A stretch of 64,000 nucleotides of DNA from positions 37,501 through 101,500 of the forward strand of contig NZ_AP021846.1 in the NCBI RefSeq assembly GCF_009176705.1, read 5' to 3'. The stretch is from Pseudoalteromonas sp. A25 (GTDB lineage Bacteria; Pseudomonadota; Gammaproteobacteria; Enterobacterales; Alteromonadaceae). A program made the position numbers and the translations under genes. A model generated the notes under the pieces. It ran no database searches, was not told the DNA's origin, and saw only the letters and a list, made by a program, of their open reading frames with translations. Below, piece by piece: positions 53,669-62,467 of the stretch (positions are counted from its first letter, which is position 1; the number at the start of each line of letters is the position of its first letter).

Positions 53669-55159
53669 CTATTGCTTGGCCCCAATTCCAAGACTGTCCC
53701 AAATTTCATCAACGCGTTGTTTGGTGGCCTCATCCATGACTATCGGCTCTCCCCACTCTCGATCGGTTTCGCCCGGCCACTTATTCGTGGCGTCCAGTCC
53801 CATTTTTGAACCAAGGCCAGAAACAGGAGACGCAAAATCCAAATAATCTATTGGTGTATTATCGATCAATGTGGTGTCTCTGGAGGGGTCCATACGTGTC
53901 GTAATCGCCCAAATGACATCATTCCAATCTCGGGCATTAACGTCATCATCACAGACAATGACAAACTTAGTGTACATAAACTGCCTGAGGAAAGACCAAA
54001 CCCCCATCATGACTCGTTTGGCATGGCCTGGATATTGTTTTTTCATCGTCACCACCGCCATACGGTACGAACAGCCTTCTGGTGGTAAATAAAAATCAAC
54101 AATTTCTGGAAACTGTTTTTGTAAAATGGGCACGAACACCTCGTTTAATGCCACTCCAAGGATGGCAGGTTCATCAGGTGGACGGCCAGTGTAAGTACTG
54201 TGATATATGGGGTCTTTACGGTGTGTTATGTGAGTGACCGTCATCACTGGAAAGTCATCGACTTCATTGTAGTAACCAGTGTGATCTCCATAGGGACCCT
54301 CAGGTGCCAGTTCGTCAGGCATGATGTGCCCTTCTAAGACTATTTCTGCATTGGCGGGCACTTGTAAGTCGTTTGAGATGGACTTTACAACTTCTGTTTT
54401 GGCACCACGTAACAGTCCTGCAAAGGCATATTCACTGAGTGTATCTGGCACTGGCGTAACAGCACCTAAAATTGTCGCCGGATCGGCACCTAATGCAACC
54501 GACACCGGGTAAGGCTCGCCAGGGTGCTCTTTACACCACTCTTGAAAATCCAGCGCACCGCCGCGGTGAGACAGCCAGCGCATAATGATTTTGTTCTTAC
54601 CTAGTAACTGCTGACGATAGATCCCTAAGTTTTGTCTTTTTTTGTATGGACCACGAGTAACGGTTAAACCCCATGTGATCAGTGGTGCTGCGTCACCGGG
54701 CCAACAATGTTGAATCGGTAGCTGAGTTAAATCGACTTCATCCCCACTGAGTATGACTTGTTGGCAGGGTGCTTTACGAACCTCTTTGGCGGGCATATTG
54801 AGCACTTGCTTATAAGCCGGTAGTTGTCCTAGTGCTTCTTTAATGCCTTTGGGGGGCTCTGGCTCTTTTAAAAACGCCAGTAACTTACCCACTTCACGTA
54901 AAGCACTGACATCGTCTTGGCCCATGCCCATAGCAACACGCTTTGGCGTACCAAATAGGTTAGCTAAAACAGGGATTGTAAAGCCCACTGGATTTTCAAA
55001 CAACAGCGCAGGTCCCCCTGCTCTGAGTGTTCTATCGGCAATTTCCGTCATTTCTAATTTAGTTGAAATGGGCTGTGAGATACGAACCAATTCACCTTGT
55101 GCTTCAAGGCGCGTTATAAAATCTCGCAAGTCTTTATATTTCATTTGATTACTAGGCAT
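53669..55159 (-). CDS. ubiD: UbiD decarboxylase of ubiquinone synthesis
   Basis: This 496-residue prenylated-FMN-dependent decarboxylase acts on 4-hydroxy-3-polyprenylbenzoate. It closely follows E. coli UbiD over its whole length: [52 protein letters not shown], the cofactor region [20 protein letters not shown], and the catalytic ERE-type triad region in [16 protein letters not shown]. It requires prenyl-FMN from UbiX, which is not in this window. It is transcribed towards fre with an 80-base gap. Confidence 0.97.
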   Translation of the reverse strand: MPSNQMKYKDLRDFITRLEAQGELVRISQPISTKLEMTEIADRTLRAGGPALLFENPVGFTIPVLANLFGTPKRVAMGMGQDDVSALREVGKLLAFLKEPEPPKGIKEALGQLPAYKQVLNMPAKEVRKAPCQQVILSGDEVDLTQLPIQHCWPGDAAPLITWGLTVTRGPYKKRQNLGIYRQQLLGKNKIIMRWLSHRGGALDFQEWCKEHPGEPYPVSVALGADPATILGAVTPVPDTLSEYAFAGLLRGAKTEVVKSISNDLQVPANAEIVLEGHIMPDELAPEGPYGDHTGYYNEVDDFPVMTVTHITHRKDPIYHSTYTGRPPDEPAILGVALNEVFVPILQKQFPEIVDFYLPPEGCSYRMAVVTMKKQYPGHAKRVMMGVWSFLRQFMYTKFVIVCDDDVNARDWNDVIWAITTRMDPSRDTTLIDNTPIDYLDFASPVSGLGSKMGLDATNKWPGETDREWGEPIVMDEATKQRVDEIWDSLGIGAKQ

Positions 55160-55301
55160 CTGAATTTGTGTTCAAGTATAACAAGATGACTTTGAAATGG
55201 CAGTATTCTGCGCTTTATTTGATGTTGTGCAATACTTAACGCTTTTTAGTATTTTAAAACGAGTAGCTTTGCTCTATAGTCGAATTCAAGCCTTTATATG
55301 T

Positions 55302-57914
55302 ATGGTGGCTCGATTGAAAATAATAAGAATAATAGCGTTGTGTTTGTCTTTTTTGTGCGGTAACTCAGCAGCGCTGACAACGCAAGACTCGGTGTTTTTG
55401 CAACATAGTGCGGCAATGATGGTGATTAACCCTGAGTCGGGAAACATTATTGCAGCGAATGACGCCGCAGCTGAATTTTATGGTTATACGGTTGATGTGC
55501 TGCAGAGCATGCGCATTCAAGATATCAATCAGCTAAATGCTGAACAAGTAGCTCAAGAGCGCGAACAAGCGCTTGCAGAGGGCCGAAATTACTTTATTTT
55601 TAGACACCAACTCGCAGATGGTTCACTGCGCACAGTAAGTGTCTACTCCAGCCCGTTTATTGACCAAAATGGTCAGTCTCAATTGTTATCTGTGATCCAT
55701 GACATCAGTGCTCAGCGTGAGCTGCAAGATGCACTTTGGTACTATCAAAATAATTTAGAAGAGCAAGTTGCTGAACAAACCAAAGAGATCCAGCAAATGA
55801 GCAGTATGCGTATGTTGCTGCTGGCTGTGATCATTGTCATTTTGTTGTCATCGATGATGGTACTTGTTGTGTTGTTGCTGCGTTTACGAAGAGCTAAGCG
55901 GCGCTCAGAAGCACAAGGTGCTAGGCTCGAGGCTATTTTTGACAGCATTGTTGATTTATTGGTCTTTACTGATAAAGACGGCATCATCCTATCGACGAAT
56001 CAACGCGTTCAAGATGTGTTTGGGGTAGCGCATTGCATGCTTAATCAACCCATCGAAGAGGTACTGGATGAGGGTATTTGTACCAAGCAAAGTACCTGTC
56101 ATCAAATGCAATGTGAAGTACATATAGCAAATCACAGCACCACATTTAGTGTCACGAAAAACCCTGTTTTAGACCTTCACAAGCAACTTGTTGGGTATAT
56201 CTATGTGCTGCAAGACATTACAGAGCGTTTAGCACAAGAAAAAGATCAGCGCTTGGCACGTACGGTGTTTGATACCACCAGTGAAGGCGTGTTGGTTTCG
56301 GACAAGAATAATCGCATCCAAATGGTCAATCGGGCATTTACCGAGATAACGGGGTTTAGCGCTGATGAAGTTATGGGGCAATCGCCCGCGATGTTTAACT
56401 CCGGTCATCATGGCAATGCGTATTTTAATAAGCTGTATCAAACTCTCAATGAGCGTGGGCATTGGGAAGGTGAAATCTGGAATCGTCGTAAGAGTGGTGA
56501 TGTTTATCCTAGTTGGTTGCAAGTATCAGCGGTGTTTGACAAGCAAGGTGACATAGAAATGTATGTGGCATTGTTTAATGACATCACATCGCGTAAGCAT
56601 CATGAGCAAATGATGTGGCAGCAAGCTAACTTTGATACCTTAACGGGTTTGGCGAATCGTCATCATTATCATGAAAAATTTGATCAAGCATTAGCTAATG
56701 CAAAAGAGCAGCAAACTCGCTTAGCTATCTGCTTTATTGATTTAGACCGTTTTAAGGCGATCAACGACACTTTAGGGCACCATATTGGCGACTTACTGCT
56801 AATCGAAGCCGCGCAGCGGATCCAAGACTGCACCAGAAGTTCAGATACTGTTGCTCGGTTGGGAGGAGACGAATTCGCGATACTTCTAACAGACATAAAA
56901 AGTATTCGGGATGTTGAAGGCATCGCCAATAAGATTTTGCATCAACTGAGTAGTCAATTTGTGCTCGAAGGGCATGAAGCCTTTGTTTCTGGTAGTATGG
57001 GGATCACTTTCTATCCTGATGATGGTGACGATCGCAAGGTGTTATTGCGAAATGCCGACAGCGCTATGTATAAAGCGAAAGAGCATGGTAGGAATTGTTT
57101 TCAATTTTACACCAGTGTCATGCACGAAAATGCAAAAGCACGTAGTCAACTCGAAGGAGCTTTACATAAATCTCTTATTAATAAAGAGTTATCAGTGGTA
57201 TACCAACCAATCCATGATGCCAAAGGGCAGCGGCTAGGATGTGAAGCGTTATTACGCTGGCATAGTGAGGCGTTAGGTCAGGTGCCTCCAGATGAGTTTA
57301 TTCCAGTTAGTGAAGAGCTTGGTTTAATTTTAGCTATGGGAGAGTGGGTGTTATATCAGGCATGCTCCCAGGCAAAAAGTTGGTGTGATAGGTTAGATGG
57401 CGCTTTTTTTGTCACGGTCAACGTATCAAGCACACAATTTAAGCGTCAGGATGTGTCTATGTTGGTTGCTAAGGTATTGCGAGAAACAGGCCTGTTAGCG
57501 CATTGTCTTACCCTCGAGATCACGGAAAATGTACTTGCTGATAATTCAGAACATATTTTACGCCAGTTGAGCGCTTTGCGTGATATGGGAGTAGAGTTGG
57601 CGATTGATGATTTTGGTACGGGTTATTCATCTTTGAGTTATCTAAAGCGTTTCCCTTTATCAAAACTAAAAATTGATAAAGAGTTCATTTGTGATCTTCC
57701 TGATGATGCAGAAGACAGAGCACTGGTTAGTGCAATCATTTCAATGGCCAGCAATTTAAACCTCAAGGTTGTTGCTGAAGGCGTCGAAACGGTTGAACAG
57801 CTTGGTTTATTAAAACAGTTAAACTGTGATTTCACACAAGGGTATTATCACAGTAAACCATTGAGTGCTGTCGACTTTGAGGATTATTTGCTGTCCTTTA
57901 ACGACGCTCACTAG
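55302..57914 (+). CDS. PAS-GGDEF-EAL cyclic di-GMP signalling protein
   Basis: This protein of about 870 residues begins with a signal or anchor helix (MVARLKIIRIIALCLSF), a PAS-like periplasmic domain (NPESGNIIAANDAAAEFYGY), a coiled coil and a membrane helix (LLLAVIIVILLSSMMVLVVL), then two more PAS domains, a GGDEF domain with intact loop RLGGDEFAILL and an EAL domain with CEALLRW and DDFGTGYSSLSYL. Both catalytic halves look intact, so it may make or break cyclic di-GMP. ATG 55302 is preferred; the frame extends upstream to 55197. The 3' end overlaps the facing gene by 17 bases. Confidence 0.9.
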   Translation: MVARLKIIRIIALCLSFLCGNSAALTTQDSVFLQHSAAMMVINPESGNIIAANDAAAEFYGYTVDVLQSMRIQDINQLNAEQVAQEREQALAEGRNYFIFRHQLADGSLRTVSVYSSPFIDQNGQSQLLSVIHDISAQRELQDALWYYQNNLEEQVAEQTKEIQQMSSMRMLLLAVIIVILLSSMMVLVVLLLRLRRAKRRSEAQGARLEAIFDSIVDLLVFTDKDGIILSTNQRVQDVFGVAHCMLNQPIEEVLDEGICTKQSTCHQMQCEVHIANHSTTFSVTKNPVLDLHKQLVGYIYVLQDITERLAQEKDQRLARTVFDTTSEGVLVSDKNNRIQMVNRAFTEITGFSADEVMGQSPAMFNSGHHGNAYFNKLYQTLNERGHWEGEIWNRRKSGDVYPSWLQVSAVFDKQGDIEMYVALFNDITSRKHHEQMMWQQANFDTLTGLANRHHYHEKFDQALANAKEQQTRLAICFIDLDRFKAINDTLGHHIGDLLLIEAAQRIQDCTRSSDTVARLGGDEFAILLTDIKSIRDVEGIANKILHQLSSQFVLEGHEAFVSGSMGITFYPDDGDDRKVLLRNADSAMYKAKEHGRNCFQFYTSVMHENAKARSQLEGALHKSLINKELSVVYQPIHDAKGQRLGCEALLRWHSEALGQVPPDEFIPVSEELGLILAMGEWVLYQACSQAKSWCDRLDGAFFVTVNVSSTQFKRQDVSMLVAKVLRETGLLAHCLTLEITENVLADNSEHILRQLSALRDMGVELAIDDFGTGYSSLSYLKRFPLSKLKIDKEFICDLPDDAEDRALVSAIISMASNLNLKVVAEGVETVEQLGLLKQLNCDFTQGYYHSKPLSAVDFEDYLLSFNDAH

Positions 57915-58728
57915 GGCACAATGCGCGATGTTTTGTGCAGAGCGCTTTGAGTCGTTGCTGTGCTTTAGTGTTGCCCTGGGCTGTGGCTTGTTCAAGCCAG
58001 AATATGGCCGCTGCTAGATCTTGTTTACCGCCCTGACCTTGCTCAACCATGTCTGCCAAATTGTACTGTCCCCAGCTGTCTCCTTGCTCTGATGCTTGTA
58101 AAAAGCGTTCGCGCGCAGCCTGGTAGTCGCCTTGTTGATAAAGCATTATGCCATCATTATTGTGCGGGTTTAGCTTCGTTTTTACGCGAATATTGCCGTT
58201 GATTGCGCTGGGCATGGCGCGTCTTTTTACGATGCCACCCAACACGTAAATATCTTCTGGGCGATATACTGTATCGATGGCCTGAGCGTCAAAGTATGAC
58301 TGCAATTGATCGCGTTCTAGGGTGAGCGTTTGGTTTCTAAAATAACTGTCTAGCATCAGTGAATCGAGTGATATTGCACGCTCAGCGCCGCGTTTTTTTC
58401 GGTAAGTAAAACTGCCTTGCTGTAACTCAACATGCTCATCGGTCACGTTCAACACTTGCGCGACTCGGTACTGTGCTTGGTACCTTCGCTGTGTTTGAAA
58501 GTGTCCCATGTTGATCACCCACACATCATCTTTTTGTGGTTCGGCTAGCAGAGTGTGCTGTAAGCGCTGGGATTGTTGATAAGAAACAACTTGGTGGGCA
58601 ATGGCTATTACAGTGATGACGCAAATAAGGTGTGCTTTATATTTGACAATTGAGTGCTCAAGTCGACCATGAATAAAAAACGTGAGTTTTTGCAGTACTG
58701 ATAAACTTTTTAGATACATTGACATCAA
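57898..58728 (-). CDS. Sel1-repeat membrane protein
   Basis: This 276-residue protein has one N-terminal membrane helix (about residues 30-47), an uncharacterised middle region (about 60-185) and C-terminal Sel1-like repeats (QGDYQAARERFLQASEQGDSWGQYNLADMVEQGQGG, then AAIFWLEQATAQGNTKAQQRLKAL). Sel1 repeats bind other proteins. The middle contains an envelope-type sequence with VWVINMGHFQTQRRYQA. It is convergent with the GGDEF-EAL gene, overlapping by 17 bases. The function is unknown. Confidence 0.82.
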   Translation of the reverse strand: MMSMYLKSLSVLQKLTFFIHGRLEHSIVKYKAHLICVITVIAIAHQVVSYQQSQRLQHTLLAEPQKDDVWVINMGHFQTQRRYQAQYRVAQVLNVTDEHVELQQGSFTYRKKRGAERAISLDSLMLDSYFRNQTLTLERDQLQSYFDAQAIDTVYRPEDIYVLGGIVKRRAMPSAINGNIRVKTKLNPHNNDGIMLYQQGDYQAARERFLQASEQGDSWGQYNLADMVEQGQGGKQDLAAAIFWLEQATAQGNTKAQQRLKALCTKHRALCPSERR

Positions 58729-58834
58729 TCCCTATGTTAGTCCTATCAAGGTTTTAGACTTTAACAAGTGTTAGTACCGATTACCAACTGCAATTGTTCA
58801 TGTATCACGAGCTTGAAGAGCGTATTGGAAAGAA

Positions 58835-58858
58835 GGCCGCCGTTTGGCGGCCATGGTT
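58835..58858 (-). terminator. Terminator of the M28 peptidase gene
   Basis: GGCCGCC (58835-58841) and GGCGGCC (58846-58852) form a GC-rich stem around GTTT. On the minus strand it is followed by TTCTTTCC. It lies just after the stop codon at 58862. Confidence 0.75.
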
Positions 58859-58861
58859 TGA

Positions 58862-60259
58862 CTATGGATTTTTACCAGTCAGGGTTGTTTTAGCGTTGGC
58901 TGCCATCATAGCAAATACGGCGTACGCTGCCGTATTTTGCTTGAGCTTATCAGGGTCGACTTTATCTAATGTATCATCAGCGGTGTGGTGATAATCAAAA
59001 TAATCGGTACCATCTTGATGTAGTGCAAATATTGGGGCATTTGTGGCTTGGCGAAGCGGGATAAGATCGGGGCCACCATGTGCGTTATTGGCACGCACAT
59101 ACTTGATATCAAGTGGTGCTAATTGCTCTGCAATTGCTCTGACAACAGGGAGTGAATTGGCAGAGACGCTTGATTCAAAACCGTAAACAACATCAGCACC
59201 AAAGTCTGATTCGGCAGCAGCAACGATGTTATCTAGCTTATCGGCATGCTGTTTGAAGTAAGCTTTAGCCCCCCACAGGCCGAGTTCTTCAGCAGCGAAT
59301 AAGACAACTCGAATAGAGCGTTTAGGGCGAGCGATTTGTTTAATGTGTGTGGCTGCGGCCATCGTGAGCGCTACACCTGCGCCATCATCTAAGGCCCCTG
59401 TACCCAAATCCCATGAATCCAGATGACCACCAATTAATACATACTGCTGTGGAGCATCAGAGCCGGTTATCTCTGCGATCACATTGTAGCTGGTGCCTTC
59501 TCCCAAGTCTTCTGTTTGCAGGTTGATGTTGACGGAGACGGCATGGCCTGCATTTAATAAGCGCTCAATTTGGTCGGCATCAGGGTTGGCAATCGCGGTG
59601 TTGGGGATTTTACTCACGCCATCTTTATAACGGCTGTTACCTGTATGAGCAAAGCGATGGTGACTGGTACTGACTGAACGCATCATATATGCAATTGCGC
59701 CTTTTTTCGCCGCTTCTATTGCGCCGGTATTGCGCGCACGTACGGCTGGGCCGTAGCCGTTGCCATCAATATGCCTATTCATGCGGTAGTTAACGAACGC
59801 AATTTTATTTTCTAAACTCCCCTTTGGTGCTGCTATTAGCTCATCCAATGTTTCAAACATCACAACTGGTGCGGTGAGTCCTTCTTTTGGCGTGCCGATA
59901 CTATTACCAAGTGCGGTAAGGTGCAATGGCTGCTTGGACGGAGTAATAATGGTTCCCGATTCGCGGTATCTGCGCCAGTTCGGAAACGTGGCAGGCTCTA
60001 GCCAAACTTTATCAAACCCAAGCTGTTCGAACTGCTGCTTTGCCCATTCAACGGCTTTTTTATCATTTTCGCTACCAGGTAAGCGCGGCCCAACTTCAGA
60101 GGTTAATGACTCTAAAAGTTGCCAACTTAGATCACTGTCTAGCGCCAGCTCTGTGACCTGTTTCACTTGTTGAATTTGTGTCGGGGTGAATTCTTGTGCT
60201 TTGACTGTGCCAATCAGTGGCACAAGTGCACATATTGTCGTTAACAGTTTCTTCATCAT
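58862..60259 (-). CDS. Exported M28 family metallopeptidase
   Basis: This 465-residue protein has a signal peptide (MMKKLLTTICALVPLIGTVKAQ) and an M28 zinc aminopeptidase/carboxypeptidase-Q-type domain. The two-zinc site is visible: GHLDSWDLGTGALDDGAG (His, bridging Asp), AAEELGLWGAKAYF (catalytic Glu pair), AESDFGADVV (Asp) and HHTADDTLDKVD (His). A protease-associated-like segment (about 120-220) precedes it. Exported M28 enzymes trim peptides for nutrition. It is a single-gene unit with a terminator. Of the two start ATGs, the second (60256) has better spacing to AGGA. Confidence 0.92.
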   Translation of the reverse strand: MMKKLLTTICALVPLIGTVKAQEFTPTQIQQVKQVTELALDSDLSWQLLESLTSEVGPRLPGSENDKKAVEWAKQQFEQLGFDKVWLEPATFPNWRRYRESGTIITPSKQPLHLTALGNSIGTPKEGLTAPVVMFETLDELIAAPKGSLENKIAFVNYRMNRHIDGNGYGPAVRARNTGAIEAAKKGAIAYMMRSVSTSHHRFAHTGNSRYKDGVSKIPNTAIANPDADQIERLLNAGHAVSVNINLQTEDLGEGTSYNVIAEITGSDAPQQYVLIGGHLDSWDLGTGALDDGAGVALTMAAATHIKQIARPKRSIRVVLFAAEELGLWGAKAYFKQHADKLDNIVAAAESDFGADVVYGFESSVSANSLPVVRAIAEQLAPLDIKYVRANNAHGGPDLIPLRQATNAPIFALHQDGTDYFDYHHTADDTLDKVDPDKLKQNTAAYAVFAMMAANAKTTLTGKNP

Positions 60260-60412
60260 ATCCTAAGGTAACGTGTTTTAAAAAGGCGTGTGATTGTCTC
60301 ATTGATGAGGCTGTTAGCAAAGTTTATGGGATTAAATACATAGCCGTTGCGATATTCGCGCAGTGAGATTTCTGCTAGAATTGCGCTCAATTTAATTCAT
60401 CGAGAATCACAC

Positions 60413-61798
60413 ATGAATACAGCTGCATTTAATACCTTACCTTTGGCGACAGAGTTTTTAAATACGTTGGCCGATTTAGGCTTTAAAAGCATGACACCTG
60501 TTCAGGCGCAGAGTTTACCCGTGGTGTTGTCAGGTAAAGATGTTATCGCACAGGCGAAAACAGGCTCAGGTAAAACAGTGGCTTTTAGTCTTGGTGTGTT
60601 GTCTCGACTGAATGTGAATCGTTATCGAGTACAGGGGCTGGTGTTATGCCCAACAAGAGAGCTGGCAGAGCAAGTCGCGGCTGAAATGCGAAAGTTAGCC
60701 CGAGGCATTCACAATATCAAAATATTAACGTTGTGTGGCGGCGTGCCAATCGGTCCGCAAATTGGATCACTTGAACACGGCGCGCATATTATAGTGGGGA
60801 CGCCAGGGCGGGTAGAGGATCACCTGTTCAAAGGGACATTAAATTTAACTGAAGTCTCCAGTTTAGTGCTAGATGAAGCAGATCAAATGTTGGATATGGG
60901 CTTTGCAGATGTGCTTGATAATATCGTATCGTATTTGCCACAACAGCGTCAGACCTTGTTATTCAGTGCAACTTATCAAAAGCGGATTGAAGAGATAGCC
61001 GAGCGTGTGATGCAAAATCCACAAATGGTCAAAGTTGAAGAGCAAGTGGTGAATACCAGTATTAAGCAGTTGTTTTTTAAATTGGATAACAATAAGTTAC
61101 GCTTCAATACTTTACGCTTATTATTATTACAACATAAACCTCAGAGCTGCGTAGTATTTTGTAATACCAAAGTTGAAACGCAAAAAGTATGTGACGAGTT
61201 GAAGGCCAGTGGCTTCAACGTTGTGGCTCTACATGGTGATTTGGAACAGCGGGAAAGAGAGCAGACCTTAATTCGCTTCGCTAATAAAAGTGCCTCCGTA
61301 CTCGTTGCCACCGATGTAGCTGCACGTGGTTTGGATATTGATGATATGGACATGGTGATCAATTACCACCTAGCGCACGATTCACAAACCCATGTGCATC
61401 GTGTTGGGCGAACTGGCCGAGGGGGCAAAAAAGGGTTGGCATGTTCGATTTATGGAGAGAGCGAAGCGTTTAAAGTGGCTCAAATTGGAGATGTATATGA
61501 CCGTGATTTTGAACCAAGCCCGATGCCATCACTGAATCTATTGGATAAGCCACCGTATAAGCCAGATATGATAACGCTGCAAATTGATGGTGGTAAAAAA
61601 CAAAAGATACGCCCCGGTGATATTGTCGGTAGCTTAACAGGAGAGCAAGGTATTGCCTTTGCGCAAATTGGAAAAATTAATGTGCTAGATAATAGTGCTT
61701 ATGTCGCAGTCGCGCGTGAAGCCGCCAAGCCTGCTTTTCGTAAGTTAAGTGAAGGAAAGTTAAAAGGTCGAAAGTTTCGCGTTCGCCGCATTAACTAA
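60413..61798 (+). CDS. dbpA: ATP-dependent RNA helicase DbpA
   Basis: This 461-residue DEAD-box helicase acts in 50S ribosome assembly by recognising helix 92 of 23S rRNA. Motifs are Q (MTPVQAQSLPVVL), I (AQAKTGSGKT), Ia (PTRELAEQV), GG, TPGRV, II (LVLDEADQML), III (SATY), IV (CVVFCNTK), V (ATDVAARGLDI) and VI (HRVGRTGRGG). The C-terminal RNA-recognition domain specific to DbpA is present (KQKIRPGDIVGSLTGEQGI). ATG 60413 gives the family start MNTAAFNTLPL; a frame from 60347 adds 22 residues. The 3' end overlaps the facing gene by eight bases. Confidence 0.96.
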   Translation: MNTAAFNTLPLATEFLNTLADLGFKSMTPVQAQSLPVVLSGKDVIAQAKTGSGKTVAFSLGVLSRLNVNRYRVQGLVLCPTRELAEQVAAEMRKLARGIHNIKILTLCGGVPIGPQIGSLEHGAHIIVGTPGRVEDHLFKGTLNLTEVSSLVLDEADQMLDMGFADVLDNIVSYLPQQRQTLLFSATYQKRIEEIAERVMQNPQMVKVEEQVVNTSIKQLFFKLDNNKLRFNTLRLLLLQHKPQSCVVFCNTKVETQKVCDELKASGFNVVALHGDLEQREREQTLIRFANKSASVLVATDVAARGLDIDDMDMVINYHLAHDSQTHVHRVGRTGRGGKKGLACSIYGESEAFKVAQIGDVYDRDFEPSPMPSLNLLDKPPYKPDMITLQIDGGKKQKIRPGDIVGSLTGEQGIAFAQIGKINVLDNSAYVAVAREAAKPAFRKLSEGKLKGRKFRVRRIN

Positions 61799-62375
61799 GC
61801 GTCATGATATGTGCTTTAAGCAATTCATACTCATTTTTGAGTTGCTTAAAGTGTTCTGCACAACCACTAGCCTTGTCTGGATGATGTGTCACAGCGTATT
61901 GACGCCAACACGTTTTTAATTGCCTAACATCGTACGGATAGCTTAATTGCCATTTTGAACATAAGGCTTTGATTTTATCAATCGGTGTGTGTGTCATTGG
62001 TTTTAAAGTGTTGAGTCGCTGCCAAAAACTATCTAGTAACTCGACAATCTCTTGCTTTGAAGTTTCGTAATTAGCCCAGTTTAAGTAATAATCTCTCAGT
62101 GTATCTTTGCCTATCGGTGTATTTTTTTTATGCTCGCTGAGTTGAATGTGCATACTGCTAACATGCAGATAAAACCCTTCGTTTATTAATTCTTGTTGTA
62201 GCTGAAATAGTGCGTTCATAATGAGAAAGTTTTTCTTAAACAAATCTTTATAGGGCTCCTCGTCTAGCTTTGGTAAAATTTCGTTAACATTTATGGCGTG
62301 GCCGATGGTATGCACCTTATGTATTTGCTGGTCCGAGATCGCAATGAAAATGGCATCTATAAGTGGGTTGAGCAT
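61791..62375 (-). CDS. DnaJ-related protein with C-terminal J domain
   Basis: This 194-residue protein ends with a J domain: helix II QLKTCWRQYAVTHHPDKAS contains the HPD motif needed to stimulate DnaK, and the final segment AEHFKQLKNEYELLKAHI is helix III. The N-terminal 120 residues match the DNAJ-related family (LNPLIDAIFIAI, LPKLDEEPYKDLFKKNFLIMNALF). It has no zinc finger or substrate domain, so it is a specialised cochaperone. The partner is not known. It faces dbpA and their 3' ends overlap. Confidence 0.9.
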   Translation of the reverse strand: MLNPLIDAIFIAISDQQIHKVHTIGHAINVNEILPKLDEEPYKDLFKKNFLIMNALFQLQQELINEGFYLHVSSMHIQLSEHKKNTPIGKDTLRDYYLNWANYETSKQEIVELLDSFWQRLNTLKPMTHTPIDKIKALCSKWQLSYPYDVRQLKTCWRQYAVTHHPDKASGCAEHFKQLKNEYELLKAHIMTLS

Positions 62376-62467
62376 TGTTCCGCCAAGTGAGTTAGTGTAT
62401 CTTCAGCATAGCATGATTCAAGTTTAACACGGTGATTACAAGGATGGTAAATAGGCTGTTTTTTAAA

